Assembly: GCF_003576345.1 (NCBI RefSeq)
Contig: NZ_QWGB01000005.1
Coordinates: forward strand, 1,178,001 to 1,242,000
Length of the DNA: 64,000 nt
Source of the DNA: Henriciella barbarensis
GTDB taxonomy: Bacteria > Pseudomonadota > Alphaproteobacteria > Caulobacterales > Hyphomonadaceae
Reading direction: 5' to 3'
Part shown: piece by piece, positions 23,782 to 32,125 of the stretch
Layout: every line of letters starts with the position of its first letter
Numbering within the stretch: the first letter of the stretch is position 1
Notes under the pieces: generated by a model
The model's database searches: none
Told to the model about the DNA's origin: nothing
What the model saw: only the letters and a program-made list of their open reading frames with translations
Program-made: the position numbers and the translations under genes

Positions 23782-25335
23782 CTAGCGGCGCAAAGCCCCC
23801 TTCATGTCACTGAGACGAATAGCGCCAAAGATGAATGCAAAAACCAGATACGCCGCAGCGCCCACGAGGGCGATCACGATCGCGCCAACGAACTTGGAAT
23901 CGAGCGCATATTCGGAAATCTGGCCGCTGATGCCGGCAAGGTACCAGAGCAGCGCGCCCAGTGCTGATGAGGCAAGCATGACTGAGACGAGACGTTTGAG
24001 AAGCTCTGGCCCTGGATTGTACCAGTCGCGGCGCTTGAGGGTCGCGAAGAGCAGGATGACGTTTATCCATGCGGCTGTACTGGTCGCGATAGCAAGACCG
24101 GGAAAGCCGTAAACGCCTTGCGACTTCAGGAAGAAGAAGAGGCCAGCGCCCAGCACCGTATTCACGACCACAGAGATCAGCGAGAAGTTCATCGGTGTAC
24201 GCGTGTCTTCGCGCGCGAAGAAGCCCGGCGCGAGCACCTTGATCAGCACAAAGGCAGGGACGCCCCAACCAAAATGGAAGAGCGCCTGAGCCGTGAGCGC
24301 AGCGTCGTCGCTGGTAAAGTCGCCGCGCGTGAAAAAGCTGTCGACGAACAGGAACGGCGCAGCCATGAGCGCAGCGGCCGCCGGGACGGTCAACGCCATG
24401 GCAAGGCCGATTCCATTGTCCATGGTGCCGCGGCTGTCGGCTTCATCGCTAGCACGGGCTGCGCGCGCGAGACGTGGTAGAATGGCGAGGCCAACAGCGA
24501 CACCGACAAGCCCGAGTGGCAACTGGTAAAGCCGGTCTGCCGAATAGAGCCAGGACTTTGCGCCTGCCTCAAAACTCGCAAGCGCCTGGCTGACGACGAT
24601 ATTGATCTGCATGCCGGAGGCAGCAATCGTGCCTGGTATGGCCAGCGCTGCGACCCGCTTCACCCGGGGCGTGATCTTCGGAAAACCGATGCGAAGGCGC
24701 ACCTTCTGACGGGAGACACCATACCAGAGCAGCGCCACCTGAAGCGCGCCTGCCACAGTGACGGCGACGGCAAGTGATTTCGAGACGTCGTAATTGTCAG
24801 ACCCAATAAAGGCTGCGCCGAGCATGCAGATGTTCAACAGCGTCGGCGCCCCGGCCGACATGCCGAACCGTCCAGCCGAATTTAAAACACCCGACAGAAG
24901 CGCCGCGAGCGCCATGAAAGCCAGGTAAGGCATGGTGATCTGCGTCAGCAGGATCGCCAGCGGAAAGTGGACCGGATCATTGCGGTAGCCGCCATGTAGC
25001 AGAAGCATGATCCAGGGCATGGCGATTTGCGCGATGATGACGAGGCCCACGGTGACAGCGAGAAGACCCCTCAACGTCTCTTCTGCAAGCTTGCGGGCCG
25101 CTTCTTCGCCCTCAGCTTCCATGGTGCGGGCGTAAGCCGGGACAAAGGCCTGCGCAAATGCTCCTTCGGCAAAGACGCGCCTGAACAGGTTAGGGAACAT
25201 CAGAGCGGTGAAGAAGGCGTCAGCTACTGGGCCTGCGCCCAGCTTGGCGAGGATCACCAGATCGCGGGCGAAGCCAAGTATGCGGCTGCCGAACGTCCAG
25301 CTCGACTGGGTCAACGTGTTGCGAAGGACACTCAT
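23782..25335 (-). CDS. murJ: lipid II flippase MurJ
   Basis: 517 residues with about 14 membrane helices of the MOP/MVF superfamily. SSWTFGSRILGFARDLVILAKLGAGPVADAF opens the protein (residues 12-42), with FRRVFAEGAFAQAFVPAY and YSADRLYQLPLGLVGVAVG as MurJ landmarks. It flips lipid II to the periplasm for peptidoglycan synthesis. Between glnD (31 bp) and trpS (23 bp). Confidence 0.96.
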   Translation of the reverse strand: MSVLRNTLTQSSWTFGSRILGFARDLVILAKLGAGPVADAFFTALMFPNLFRRVFAEGAFAQAFVPAYARTMEAEGEEAARKLAEETLRGLLAVTVGLVIIAQIAMPWIMLLLHGGYRNDPVHFPLAILLTQITMPYLAFMALAALLSGVLNSAGRFGMSAGAPTLLNICMLGAAFIGSDNYDVSKSLAVAVTVAGALQVALLWYGVSRQKVRLRIGFPKITPRVKRVAALAIPGTIAASGMQINIVVSQALASFEAGAKSWLYSADRLYQLPLGLVGVAVGLAILPRLARAARASDEADSRGTMDNGIGLAMALTVPAAAALMAAPFLFVDSFFTRGDFTSDDAALTAQALFHFGWGVPAFVLIKVLAPGFFAREDTRTPMNFSLISVVVNTVLGAGLFFFLKSQGVYGFPGLAIATSTAAWINVILLFATLKRRDWYNPGPELLKRLVSVMLASSALGALLWYLAGISGQISEYALDSKFVGAIVIALVGAAAYLVFAFIFGAIRLSDMKGALRR

Positions 25336-25366
25336 GCTGGGTGCGCTAAAGGGCCAAGGTTAACAA

Positions 25367-28192
25367 TCAGAAGCTGTCGGCGGCATTTGCCTGCTTCAGG
25401 CTGCGCGCAGGCGTACGCGGGGCATCTGGCTCTTCGCGTTGCAGCACTTCCAGCAGTTTCTCCTTTAGCGCAGCGAGCTTGATGTCGGTATAGCTGTCGG
25501 GAAGCTGCACATAGAAGGCGTCGAACACACGCTCACCATAGCTGCCAACATGGGCAGAATGGATGGAGATGTTCTCGTCCGCCAGGAGGCGCGCAACATC
25601 GTGCAGGAGGCCTGGCCTGTCGCGGCCTGCCACGTCGATTACGGTGTAGCCGTCCGACAAGGTGTCATCGATCTTGACCTGCGGAATGACCTTGAATGCA
25701 GCTTCGCGCCGGAAAGACTTGGCCGGAATATCGGCGACGGGTTCATTCGTCGCGAAGGCACGGCGAACCTCGCTTTCAAGGCGCCGCAGCCGGCCTTCAT
25801 CGCCAGCTGCAAAGATGCCGCCCTTGCCGTCCTGGAGAATGAAGACGTCGACGATAAAGCCGGATGGTGCCGTGAAAACCTGCGCGGAGACGACATTGGC
25901 GCTTTGCGACGCGATCGTCCCGGCAAGGCGGGAGAAGAGGCCGAGCCTGTCCTGTCCTGCGACCAGAAGTGATACACCGCCGCCATCTTCGCGGACATGC
26001 GCCGAGACGATGGGCGGGTCGCCGGCGCGGATCGTGCGCGCATGCTGTTCAAGCGCGTCAAGGTCAAAGCCCGTCCAGTAGGCCGGGTCCATGTCGGTCA
26101 TCACTTCAGGGATTGCGCCGACACGTTCTGTAAGCTCTTCACGGTTGAGCGCGGCGCGGCCTTCAAGCTCGCGTGAAACGCTGATGGCATCCGTCCGTCC
26201 GCCTCGCAGCGCTGCTTCCGTATTCTGGTAAAGGTCTTCCAGAAGCTGGCCTTTCCAGGCATTCCAGATGCCCGGCCCGACAGCCCTGATGTCAGCAATG
26301 GTGAGGATATAGAGAAGGCGCAGGCGCTCGATCGAGCCGACCATGGACGCAAAGCGCACAATGGTCTGCGGGTCAGCAATGTCGCGCTTCTGGGCGGTCT
26401 CGCTCATTTCGAGATGGTGGCCAACCAGCCAGGCGACGAGATCGGTTTCCGCGTCCGAAAGGCCGAGGCGTTTACCCGCAGCTGTCGCTGTTTTCGTGCC
26501 CTCGATCTGCTGGTCGCCATGGCCTTTGCCAGTGTCGTGCAACAGCATGGCAAGATAGAGGGTGTGCTTGTTATCGATCTTCTGGAATAGGCGGTGTGGC
26601 AGTTCGAAGCCTTCTCCGCCTTCCCGGTCTATCTGTGCCATATAGTCGACGGCGCGGATCGTGTGCTCATCCACCGTGAAGTGGTGATACATGTTGAACT
26701 GTGTCTGGGCGACGATGCCGCCGAACTCGGGAATGAAGCGACCAAGCACATCAGCTTCGTTCATACGGTGAAGCGCAAGCCCCGGATTCTTGCCGTCGAC
26801 GAGAAGGTCGATGAAGATCTTGCTCATTTCCGGTTTTGAGCGTGTGCGCGAATTGATGATCCGGGCATTCCTGGACGCAATCGTCATCGCATCCGGGTGT
26901 ATGTCGTGTTCTGTCTCATCGGCCAGCTGGAACAGGCGGATTAGGTTTTCAGGTGCCTTCTTGAAGACTTCCTCACCTGTAACGCTCACGCGTTCGCCAT
27001 CGAGGACGAAGCCTTCATGTGCCATGGGCTTGGGCGTGCCGGTGCGGATGAAACGGCGCCAGCCTTCAGGTTTCTTGATCTGGTCGGCTTCGAGTTTGGC
27101 GGCGATGATGCGGGTCAGATTGCCGACATCCTTTGCGACCAGGAAGTAGTGCTTCATGAAGCGCTCGACGCCGAGCTGACCGGATCGGTCGCGGTAGCCC
27201 ATGCGAGAGGCAATCTCGGGCTGAAGGTCAAAGCTCAAGCGTTCTTCGGCGCGACCTGTCAGATAGTGAAGGTGGCAGCGGACCGTCCAGAAGAAGCGCG
27301 CTGCGCGGATAAAGACGCTGTATTCGTGCTTGGTGAAGGGACCCGACTTCATGACGTCCTCAAGCGAGACGCCGTCATACAAATGCTTTGTAATCCAGTA
27401 GAGGGTCTGCAGGTCGCGAAGCCCGCCTTTTCCCTCTTTCACATTTGGTTCGACGACGTATCGCGTATTGCCCTGTTTGGCGTGACGTCCATTTCGTTCG
27501 GCCAGCTTGTCGGCAATGAATTGGGCGTCATGACCTTCAACCGCTTCATTACGAAACTTCGCTTTTGTTTCTGCGGCAAGTGCCTCGTCGCCGAAAAGAA
27601 ATCGCGCGTCCAGCAGCGACGTCTTGATGGTTACATCCTGCTTTGAAAGCCGGATACACTCTTCTGGCGTGCGGAAGGCGTGACCAACTTTTATACCGAC
27701 ATCCCAGAGGGCATAGAGCATATATTCGATGACGCTCTCTGCGTGGGCAGAGGCTTTGTAAGGCCGGATGAAGAGTAGATCGACATCGCTCGACGGCGCG
27801 AGAACATTGCGGCCATAACCGCCGGTCGCGAACACGGCGAGGCGTTCACCCTCTGTGGGGTTGCGGGCCCTGTGAACATGCACGGTAATGTAGTCGTAGA
27901 GCGCATGAAGCGTCTCATCCATGACGGCAGAAAGAAGTCGTGCCGTATCGAGGCCGCCTGCGCCCTGCTGCAGGCGTTCCTGCGCGATCATCCGGCCGCG
28001 GAAGAGGGCGCCATGCAGATGGTCCAGCACCTGTTTGCGTGCCTTTGCCTCATCGGAGAGATTGTCGAGGAAGTCCGAGGTGAGCTTCACGCGGAGCGCG
28101 CGCCCATCAATGATGTTGGATATGTTCCACTTGCTGGGCCAGCGACGTGTCGGCAGCTTGCGGTGGACGAGGGATTCACTCTGTTCGCTCAT
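25367..28192 (-). CDS. glnD: bifunctional PII uridylyltransferase/uridylyl-removing enzyme
   Basis: 941 residues from the ATG at 28192 (a GTG two codons earlier is possible). The nucleotidyltransferase motif GGYGRNVLAPSSDVDLLF is near 110-127, the HD hydrolase motif MLLHDTGKGHGDQQIEG near 550, and two C-terminal ACT domains follow (about 725-800 and 840-915, e.g. VAGQDRLGLFSRLAG and VAGRDRPGLLHDVARLL). GlnD senses glutamine and modifies or demodifies PII to set nitrogen metabolism. All domains look intact. Follows hisN by 52 bp. Confidence 0.97.
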   Translation of the reverse strand: MSEQSESLVHRKLPTRRWPSKWNISNIIDGRALRVKLTSDFLDNLSDEAKARKQVLDHLHGALFRGRMIAQERLQQGAGGLDTARLLSAVMDETLHALYDYITVHVHRARNPTEGERLAVFATGGYGRNVLAPSSDVDLLFIRPYKASAHAESVIEYMLYALWDVGIKVGHAFRTPEECIRLSKQDVTIKTSLLDARFLFGDEALAAETKAKFRNEAVEGHDAQFIADKLAERNGRHAKQGNTRYVVEPNVKEGKGGLRDLQTLYWITKHLYDGVSLEDVMKSGPFTKHEYSVFIRAARFFWTVRCHLHYLTGRAEERLSFDLQPEIASRMGYRDRSGQLGVERFMKHYFLVAKDVGNLTRIIAAKLEADQIKKPEGWRRFIRTGTPKPMAHEGFVLDGERVSVTGEEVFKKAPENLIRLFQLADETEHDIHPDAMTIASRNARIINSRTRSKPEMSKIFIDLLVDGKNPGLALHRMNEADVLGRFIPEFGGIVAQTQFNMYHHFTVDEHTIRAVDYMAQIDREGGEGFELPHRLFQKIDNKHTLYLAMLLHDTGKGHGDQQIEGTKTATAAGKRLGLSDAETDLVAWLVGHHLEMSETAQKRDIADPQTIVRFASMVGSIERLRLLYILTIADIRAVGPGIWNAWKGQLLEDLYQNTEAALRGGRTDAISVSRELEGRAALNREELTERVGAIPEVMTDMDPAYWTGFDLDALEQHARTIRAGDPPIVSAHVREDGGGVSLLVAGQDRLGLFSRLAGTIASQSANVVSAQVFTAPSGFIVDVFILQDGKGGIFAAGDEGRLRRLESEVRRAFATNEPVADIPAKSFRREAAFKVIPQVKIDDTLSDGYTVIDVAGRDRPGLLHDVARLLADENISIHSAHVGSYGERVFDAFYVQLPDSYTDIKLAALKEKLLEVLQREEPDAPRTPARSLKQANAADSF

Positions 28193-28244
28193 GCACACTA
28201 CCTAGCGCAGAAGTCGGGCAAGTGGCCAGCTTTGCTGCAATCGG

Positions 28245-29054
28245 TTAGTCGCCCGCCGAGCGCCTCAGAGACAGGAAAGCCTGTTCGAACACGGCTTCTG
28301 ACGCAGCGCAGACAATCTGGGGCCCCTGCTTGGCCTCGCGCCCACGCCAGTCCCGCGCAATGCCGCCTGCCCCTCGCACTACAGGGATAAGCGCTGCGAC
28401 ATCATGAGGCTGGAGGCCTGTCTCGCACACCAAATCGATGCTACCGGCTGCCAGACGCCCATAGGCGTAGGCGTCTAGACCATAGCGGCAGATGCGCGCG
28501 GTATGCCGAATATGCGTCCAAGCGCCCTGTTCGGCTGGGTTCATGATGAAGGGGTCGGTTGTGGCGATGATCGCCTGTCGCAGGTCGTTGCAGGATGAAA
28601 CGCGCAACGGCGTACGGCCTTTTGACGTTTCCAGCCAGGCTTCGCCTGGAGCGCCGATATAGCGTTCGCCGAGTACCGGCTGGTCTATCAGGCCAATGAC
28701 AGGGTTACCGTCAGGATCGGCGAGTGCAATCAGCGTTGTCCAGACCGGCAGGCCTGCCAAAAAGGCCCGCGTGCCGTCGATCGGGTCGAGCAGCCAGGTC
28801 CAGCCGGAGCTTCCTTCAAGCTTGCCAAATTCTTCCCCATCGATGCCATCATTCGGGCGCTCTATTGCGAGGATGGCGCGGATTGCCTCCTCGCCTGCGC
28901 GATCTGCAATGGTGACGGGGTCATACGCTGCGCCGCCCGCCTTGTTCTCGGCGTCGATGCCAGCGCGGAAATGCGGCGCAATCGCGTGCCAGGCCGCGTT
29001 CGCGAGCCGGCAGGCGAGGTCTACAAGGTCAGACTGCGATGCAGGGAGGGTCAT
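28245..29054 (-). CDS. hisN: histidinol-phosphatase / inositol-monophosphatase family
   Basis: 269 residues of the FIG superfamily. Metal ligands are visible in DGEEFG (about 72-77) and DPIDGTRAFLAGLP, with LQPHDVAALIPVV near the C-terminus. The GTRAF(L)AGLP form is typical of the HisN histidinol-phosphatase subgroup. Generic inositol monophosphatase cannot be fully excluded. A perfect 9-bp inverted repeat directly abuts the ATG (see separate entry), and no ordinary ribosome site is seen. Confidence 0.86.
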   Translation of the reverse strand: MTLPASQSDLVDLACRLANAAWHAIAPHFRAGIDAENKAGGAAYDPVTIADRAGEEAIRAILAIERPNDGIDGEEFGKLEGSSGWTWLLDPIDGTRAFLAGLPVWTTLIALADPDGNPVIGLIDQPVLGERYIGAPGEAWLETSKGRTPLRVSSCNDLRQAIIATTDPFIMNPAEQGAWTHIRHTARICRYGLDAYAYGRLAAGSIDLVCETGLQPHDVAALIPVVRGAGGIARDWRGREAKQGPQIVCAASEAVFEQAFLSLRRSAGD

Positions 29055-29079
29055 GTCTCGCGCTTATGGCGCGCGAGAC
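29055..29079. repeat. 9-bp inverted repeat covering the hisN leader
   Basis: GTCTCGCGC (29055-29063) and GCGCGAGAC (29071-29079) are perfect inverted copies with a 7-nt loop. The stem ends at the base before the hisN ATG and begins 8 nt after the upstream regulator gene's stop, so it fills the place where a Shine-Dalgarno would be expected. There is no T run, so it is unlikely to be a simple terminator. Confidence 0.6.
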
Positions 29080-29086
29080 AGGAAGG

Positions 29087-29479
29087 TCAAGCTGCGCCTG
29101 TGCCGCTTTGGTCGGACTCAAGAGCCTTTGCGAGCTCTAGCAGGCGGCGGCGAGGGCGCTCACCGAGGCGGTAATAAGCGCGCACCAGTTCCAGGGTCTC
29201 TTTCTGGCTTAAGATGTCGCCGTCCATCGTATCGGCATCATTGGCCGCTAGCAGGTCGTCCTGTTCGATCCCGTCAAAGAAGTACTGCACCGATACGTTA
29301 AGCGCTTTGGAGAGGTCGAAGAGACGCGAGGATGTCATGCGGTTGGCGCCGCACTCATACTTCTGGATTTGCTGGAAGCGGACCCCCACTTGCGAAGCCA
29401 GTTCCTGCTGGGTGAGGCCGAGCAGTCTGCGGCGGCGGCGTAGTCTTTTGCCTACGTGAAGGTCGGTAGTGTCAGTCAT
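29087..29479 (-). CDS. XRE-family regulator of the PraR/PhrR type
   Basis: 130 residues. An N-terminal Cro/C1 HTH (KRLRRRRRLLGLTQQELASQ then VRFQQIQKYECGANRMTSSRL) is followed by NVSVQYFFDGIE and a C-terminal helical tail of about 50 residues. This order is what I recall for rhizobial PraR/PhrR and related alphaproteobacterial repressors involved in biofilm, stress and quorum-linked control. It is first in the minus-strand series leading into hisN and glnD. Target genes unknown. Confidence 0.82.
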   Translation of the reverse strand: MTDTTDLHVGKRLRRRRRLLGLTQQELASQVGVRFQQIQKYECGANRMTSSRLFDLSKALNVSVQYFFDGIEQDDLLAANDADTMDGDILSQKETLELVRAYYRLGERPRRRLLELAKALESDQSGTGAA

Positions 29480-29639
29480 GCCCGGCTCCCCTTGATCATC
29501 TTTAAGCCCGGGATCGTCCCGGTTTGAGCGTCGCAGAGATGGAGAGCAAACTTCATGCCGTCCGGTTGTTTCAGTCTGACTTCATGCAAAAACGCATTGA
29601 TGCAGATTTTTGGTCTTGCATTTTGTGCGCCGCACAATA

Positions 29640-29730
29640 AGTTGGTCTCAGCACTGCGGTGCTAACGCCTTCTGGCGTTTCCTCCCTTTACCTTTTTCGG
29701 CCGCGCCAGCCTTGGCGCGGCCCTTTTTTT
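29640..29730 (+). ncRNA. candidate trans-acting small RNA (alpha-r8/suhB-like architecture)
   Basis: No plus-strand protein gene ends here, yet a textbook plus-strand terminator does: GGCCGCGCCA (29699-29708) pairs with TGGCGCGGCC (29713-29722), then C and seven T. Upstream are two small stems, AGCAC/GTGCT (29650-29663) and AACGCC/GGCGTT (29664-29679), then the unpaired anti-Shine-Dalgarno TTTCCTCCC. This two-stem, CCUCCC, terminator order recalls the alphaproteobacterial suhB/mmgR (alpha-r8) RNA; family membership is unverified. The 5' end is a guess. The T run overlaps the stop codon of the convergent amidohydrolase gene. Confidence 0.6.
29699..29730 (+). terminator. rho-independent terminator of the small-RNA candidate
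   Basis: A 10-bp perfect GC-rich stem with a GCCT loop is followed by C and seven T on the plus strand only. On the minus strand the stem is followed by CGAAAAAGG, so it does not serve the converging amidohydrolase gene. Confidence 0.85.
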
Positions 29731-30619
29731 ATGGGCGCAGACGCTCGCTCAATTCAGAGATATTTCCCATCAGCCCATCTAGCTGATGCGATAGCTCGGC
29801 CATTGCGTCAATCTTTGTGACGTGGGCTTCATCAAGGTAAAGACGCCGGTTTATCTCTATCTGCAAGGCGTGGACGTGCTGTTTGGGGCGGCCATACTTC
29901 CGCGTGGTGAAACCGCCAGCATAGGGCGCATTCCTCACGACGCTGTACCCCGCCTTGCGTAATGTTCGCTCCACAAGACTGGTCAGCTGGCCTGTGCAGC
30001 TCGATCCGAAACGATCACCAAGTACGAAATCTGGAAGATCTGGACGCCCCGGTTGCGAAGACGGCATGGAATGACAATCGATCAGGACGGCGCAGCCAAA
30101 CTTCTGACGCAGCGCAGCAATCTCAACGGATAATGTCTCATGATACGGCGTATGGACGCGGTCCAGTCGAGCCTTGCCATCGGCCGGGTCCAGCTTTTTT
30201 GCATAAATGAGTTCGCCGCGTGCGCTAATCCGGGGGAAGCATCCCAGTCCCGCTTCGACCCTCACGGTCGGTACGGCCACTGGTCCGGGCGGGTCACCAT
30301 GGAACATGGACGGGTCAATTTCGCGCGGGTCCCGATTCAGATCGACGAAGGAGCGTGCATAGGTCGCCTTGAGAAGGCGCGCGCCATGGGTTGGCGCGTT
30401 TGCGAACAGCTCATCTACATAAGCGTCCTCTGTCTGTTTGAGATCGATCAGTGGTACACGCAGGCTATTTCGAAAATAATCCGGATACTCACGGCCGCTA
30501 TGTGGGGAGGCGAAGATCAACGGGCGCTCGTCAGCCTGTGGCGCGGTCAGGCTGAAGGCTGGCCATCTAAGTCCGTTGCCCGGTACAGGGTTCTGCTCTT
30601 CTGTCGCCGTGATCGTCAT
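29729..30619 (-). CDS. N-formylglutamate amidohydrolase family protein
   Basis: 296 residues. The family metal-site motifs are visible: FASPHSGREYPDYF near 38-51, and CAVLIDCHSMPSS in the middle, with FVDLNRDPREIDPSMF before it. Members hydrolyse N-formylglutamate in histidine degradation. No hut genes surround it, so this may be one of the many family members with other acyl-amino-acid substrates. ORF start at 30619 taken as given; no strong ribosome site. Confidence 0.87.
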   Translation of the reverse strand: MTITATEEQNPVPGNGLRWPAFSLTAPQADERPLIFASPHSGREYPDYFRNSLRVPLIDLKQTEDAYVDELFANAPTHGARLLKATYARSFVDLNRDPREIDPSMFHGDPPGPVAVPTVRVEAGLGCFPRISARGELIYAKKLDPADGKARLDRVHTPYHETLSVEIAALRQKFGCAVLIDCHSMPSSQPGRPDLPDFVLGDRFGSSCTGQLTSLVERTLRKAGYSVVRNAPYAGGFTTRKYGRPKQHVHALQIEINRRLYLDEAHVTKIDAMAELSHQLDGLMGNISELSERLRP

Positions 30620-30739
30620 CGTGACATAGGTCGGTCATTGGCATTCCGGGTCAAGCATTACTCCCACGTTCACCGTCGATTTACCCGAACCATGCTTTGT
30701 GCAATCAAACGATAGTCAGAAAGCCGGAACGCAGTCCCC

Positions 30740-31099
30740 ATGAGCAAGATACTTCTCGCCGAAGACGATGAAATGATGCGCACCTTCCTGGCTGCCTCGC
30801 TGAAACGTGCAGGACACGAAGTTCAGGATTTCGAGGATGGCGAGACGGCGCTCAATGCGCTTGAGCGCGAAGTGTTCGACCTGTTGCTGACTGACATCGT
30901 CATGCCTGGCATCGATGGCATTGAACTCGCCCGGCGCGGCGCAGAGCTCGATCCAGCGATGAAGATCGTCTTCATCACCGGATTTGCGGCTGTTGCGCTC
31001 GCTTCCGGCACGCCGACCCCTGCAGGGGCCAAGATCCTCTCGAAGCCCTTTCATCTGCGCGAACTGGTAGAGGAAGTCGACCGCGTCATTGCGGCCTGA
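30740..31099 (+). CDS. cpdR: CpdR single-domain response regulator
   Basis: 119 residues, receiver domain only. The acidic pair is AEDDE (7-11), phospho-acceptor Asp in LLTDIVMPG, and the diagnostic segment VFITGFAAVALASG with LSKPFHLRELVEEVDR is CpdR-like. In Caulobacter, unphosphorylated CpdR localises ClpXP to the cell pole and primes degradation of substrates such as PdeA, upstream of CtrA control. Its presence supports a CtrA-type cell cycle in this organism. Monocistronic, followed by tRNA-Val. Confidence 0.9.
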   Translation: MSKILLAEDDEMMRTFLAASLKRAGHEVQDFEDGETALNALEREVFDLLLTDIVMPGIDGIELARRGAELDPAMKIVFITGFAAVALASGTPTPAGAKILSKPFHLRELVEEVDRVIAA

Positions 31100-31166
31100 C
31101 ATTTGCAGCTGAAACAGGCTTGACTTGGATCGCTTGACGTCCGATTAGGGCCGCTTCGAAACGGAT

Positions 31167-31241
31167 GGGCGGTTAGCTCAGCGGTAGAGCACTACATTGA
31201 CATTGTAGGGGTCACAAGTTCGATCCTTGTACCGCCCACCA
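31167..31241 (+). tRNA. tRNA-Val(GAC)
   Basis: 75 nt with an encoded CCA. The acceptor stem pairs GGGCGGT (31167-31173) with ACCGCCC (31231-31237); discriminator A and CCA follow. The D-arm is GCTC-loop-GAGC. The anticodon stem CTACA/TGTAG closes the loop TTGACAT, giving anticodon GAC. The T-arm ACAAG-TTCGATC-CTTGT is intact. Confidence 0.97.
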
Positions 31242-31687
31242 TTTCCAGATCTTTCGAATTTCCAATACCTGCGTGGCCAACCGTGAAGCCCAACCCCGGT
31301 TGGAATGCTTTCATCTGCCTATCGCTGTGGGGTCTCATAGCGAAGTTTCTAACTGCTCGCGGTGAAAATACTCGTAGGCCTGCAGTGCATTGGATTAGCG
31401 CCGGAAAATGTTCGATGTTGCTCGTGCGCACTGAACGAAATGAAATTTCTCTATAGCATAGACAATATCAAATAATGCGAAAAATTTTTCGTAGTGAAAG
31501 CTTGTGTGAACAGTAAAAATGTAATTCATACAGCGGACGGCAAGGTTAACGTATAGACGACAAAGTATAAGCCGCCAATTGTTCAAGACTGAGGAATGTT
31601 TCATTAATTACTGGTCTGCCCAATCCTCTCAAAGCGGGAAACAATGTCCACATCTCGGCCTGGGGTGTGATCCTGCAAGGAGGAAAA
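31242..31687. other. 446-bp AT-richer intergenic gap
   Basis: No convincing gene. Base composition is visibly AT-richer than the flanks, especially 31430-31620. A minus-strand ORF across the tRNA (31192-31431) is the usual artefact of translating a tRNA antisense. I see no duplicated tRNA 3' end and no integrase remnant. The last 200 bp probably holds the promoter for the TadE-like gene, but I cannot assign -35/-10 elements with confidence. Confidence 0.6.
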
Positions 31688-32125
31688 ATGTTACGTGTTG
31701 GAGTGCAGAGCCGCCGGTTCTCTAGATGTAACGAGGGTTCGTCAGCCGTTGAGTTAGCGATAGTGGCGCCCGTCCTGCTTTTCCTGTTATTCGGCATTAT
31801 CGCTTACGGGGTGTTCTTCGGGGCGGTCCACTCCGTTCAGCAATTGGCCGCTAATAGTGCGCGCGCGGCTATTGGCGGTCTCGACCTTGTTGAGCGTCGA
31901 TCACTCGTCGAGCGACACGTCGCCGCGAGCATCAATGAAGGTGGCCTTTTATCGCGCGAGGCACTTACGGTCAGCGTCGAGCCGCTAAACGAAGACCCCA
32001 GCTACCTTCGTGTGGTGGTCGACTTCGATGCCAGCCAGCTACCGGTCTGGAATCTTTATACCGGTCTTCCTCTGCCGGAGAAGAACATACGCCGGGAGGC
32101 CGTTATCAGAGCGGGAGGTTACTGA
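31688..32125 (+). CDS. TadE-like pseudopilin protein
   Basis: 145 residues from the ATG at 31688 with AAGGAGG directly placed at 31678-31684. RCNEGSSAVELAIVAPVLLF is the TadE/prepilin-like signature: a Glu five residues into a single N-terminal hydrophobic helix, processed by TadV-type peptidase in Tad/Flp systems. The remaining 110 residues form the pilin-like domain. The stop overlaps the next start by one base. No tadA, tadB, cpaA or flp genes are in the window, so this is an orphan pair. Confidence 0.82.
   Translation: MLRVGVQSRRFSRCNEGSSAVELAIVAPVLLFLLFGIIAYGVFFGAVHSVQQLAANSARAAIGGLDLVERRSLVERHVAASINEGGLLSREALTVSVEPLNEDPSYLRVVVDFDASQLPVWNLYTGLPLPEKNIRREAVIRAGGY

Noticed and set aside
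31192-31431. Minus-strand ORF ending in a GGTRIELVTPTMS-like peptide
   Set aside because: It is the antisense translation of the tRNA-Val and its flank, a common false ORF; the rest lies in the AT-richer gap with no ribosome site.
31167-31687. Possible integrated element using the tRNA-Val as attachment site
   Set aside because: No duplicate of the tRNA 3' end, no integrase and no phage gene was found in the window.
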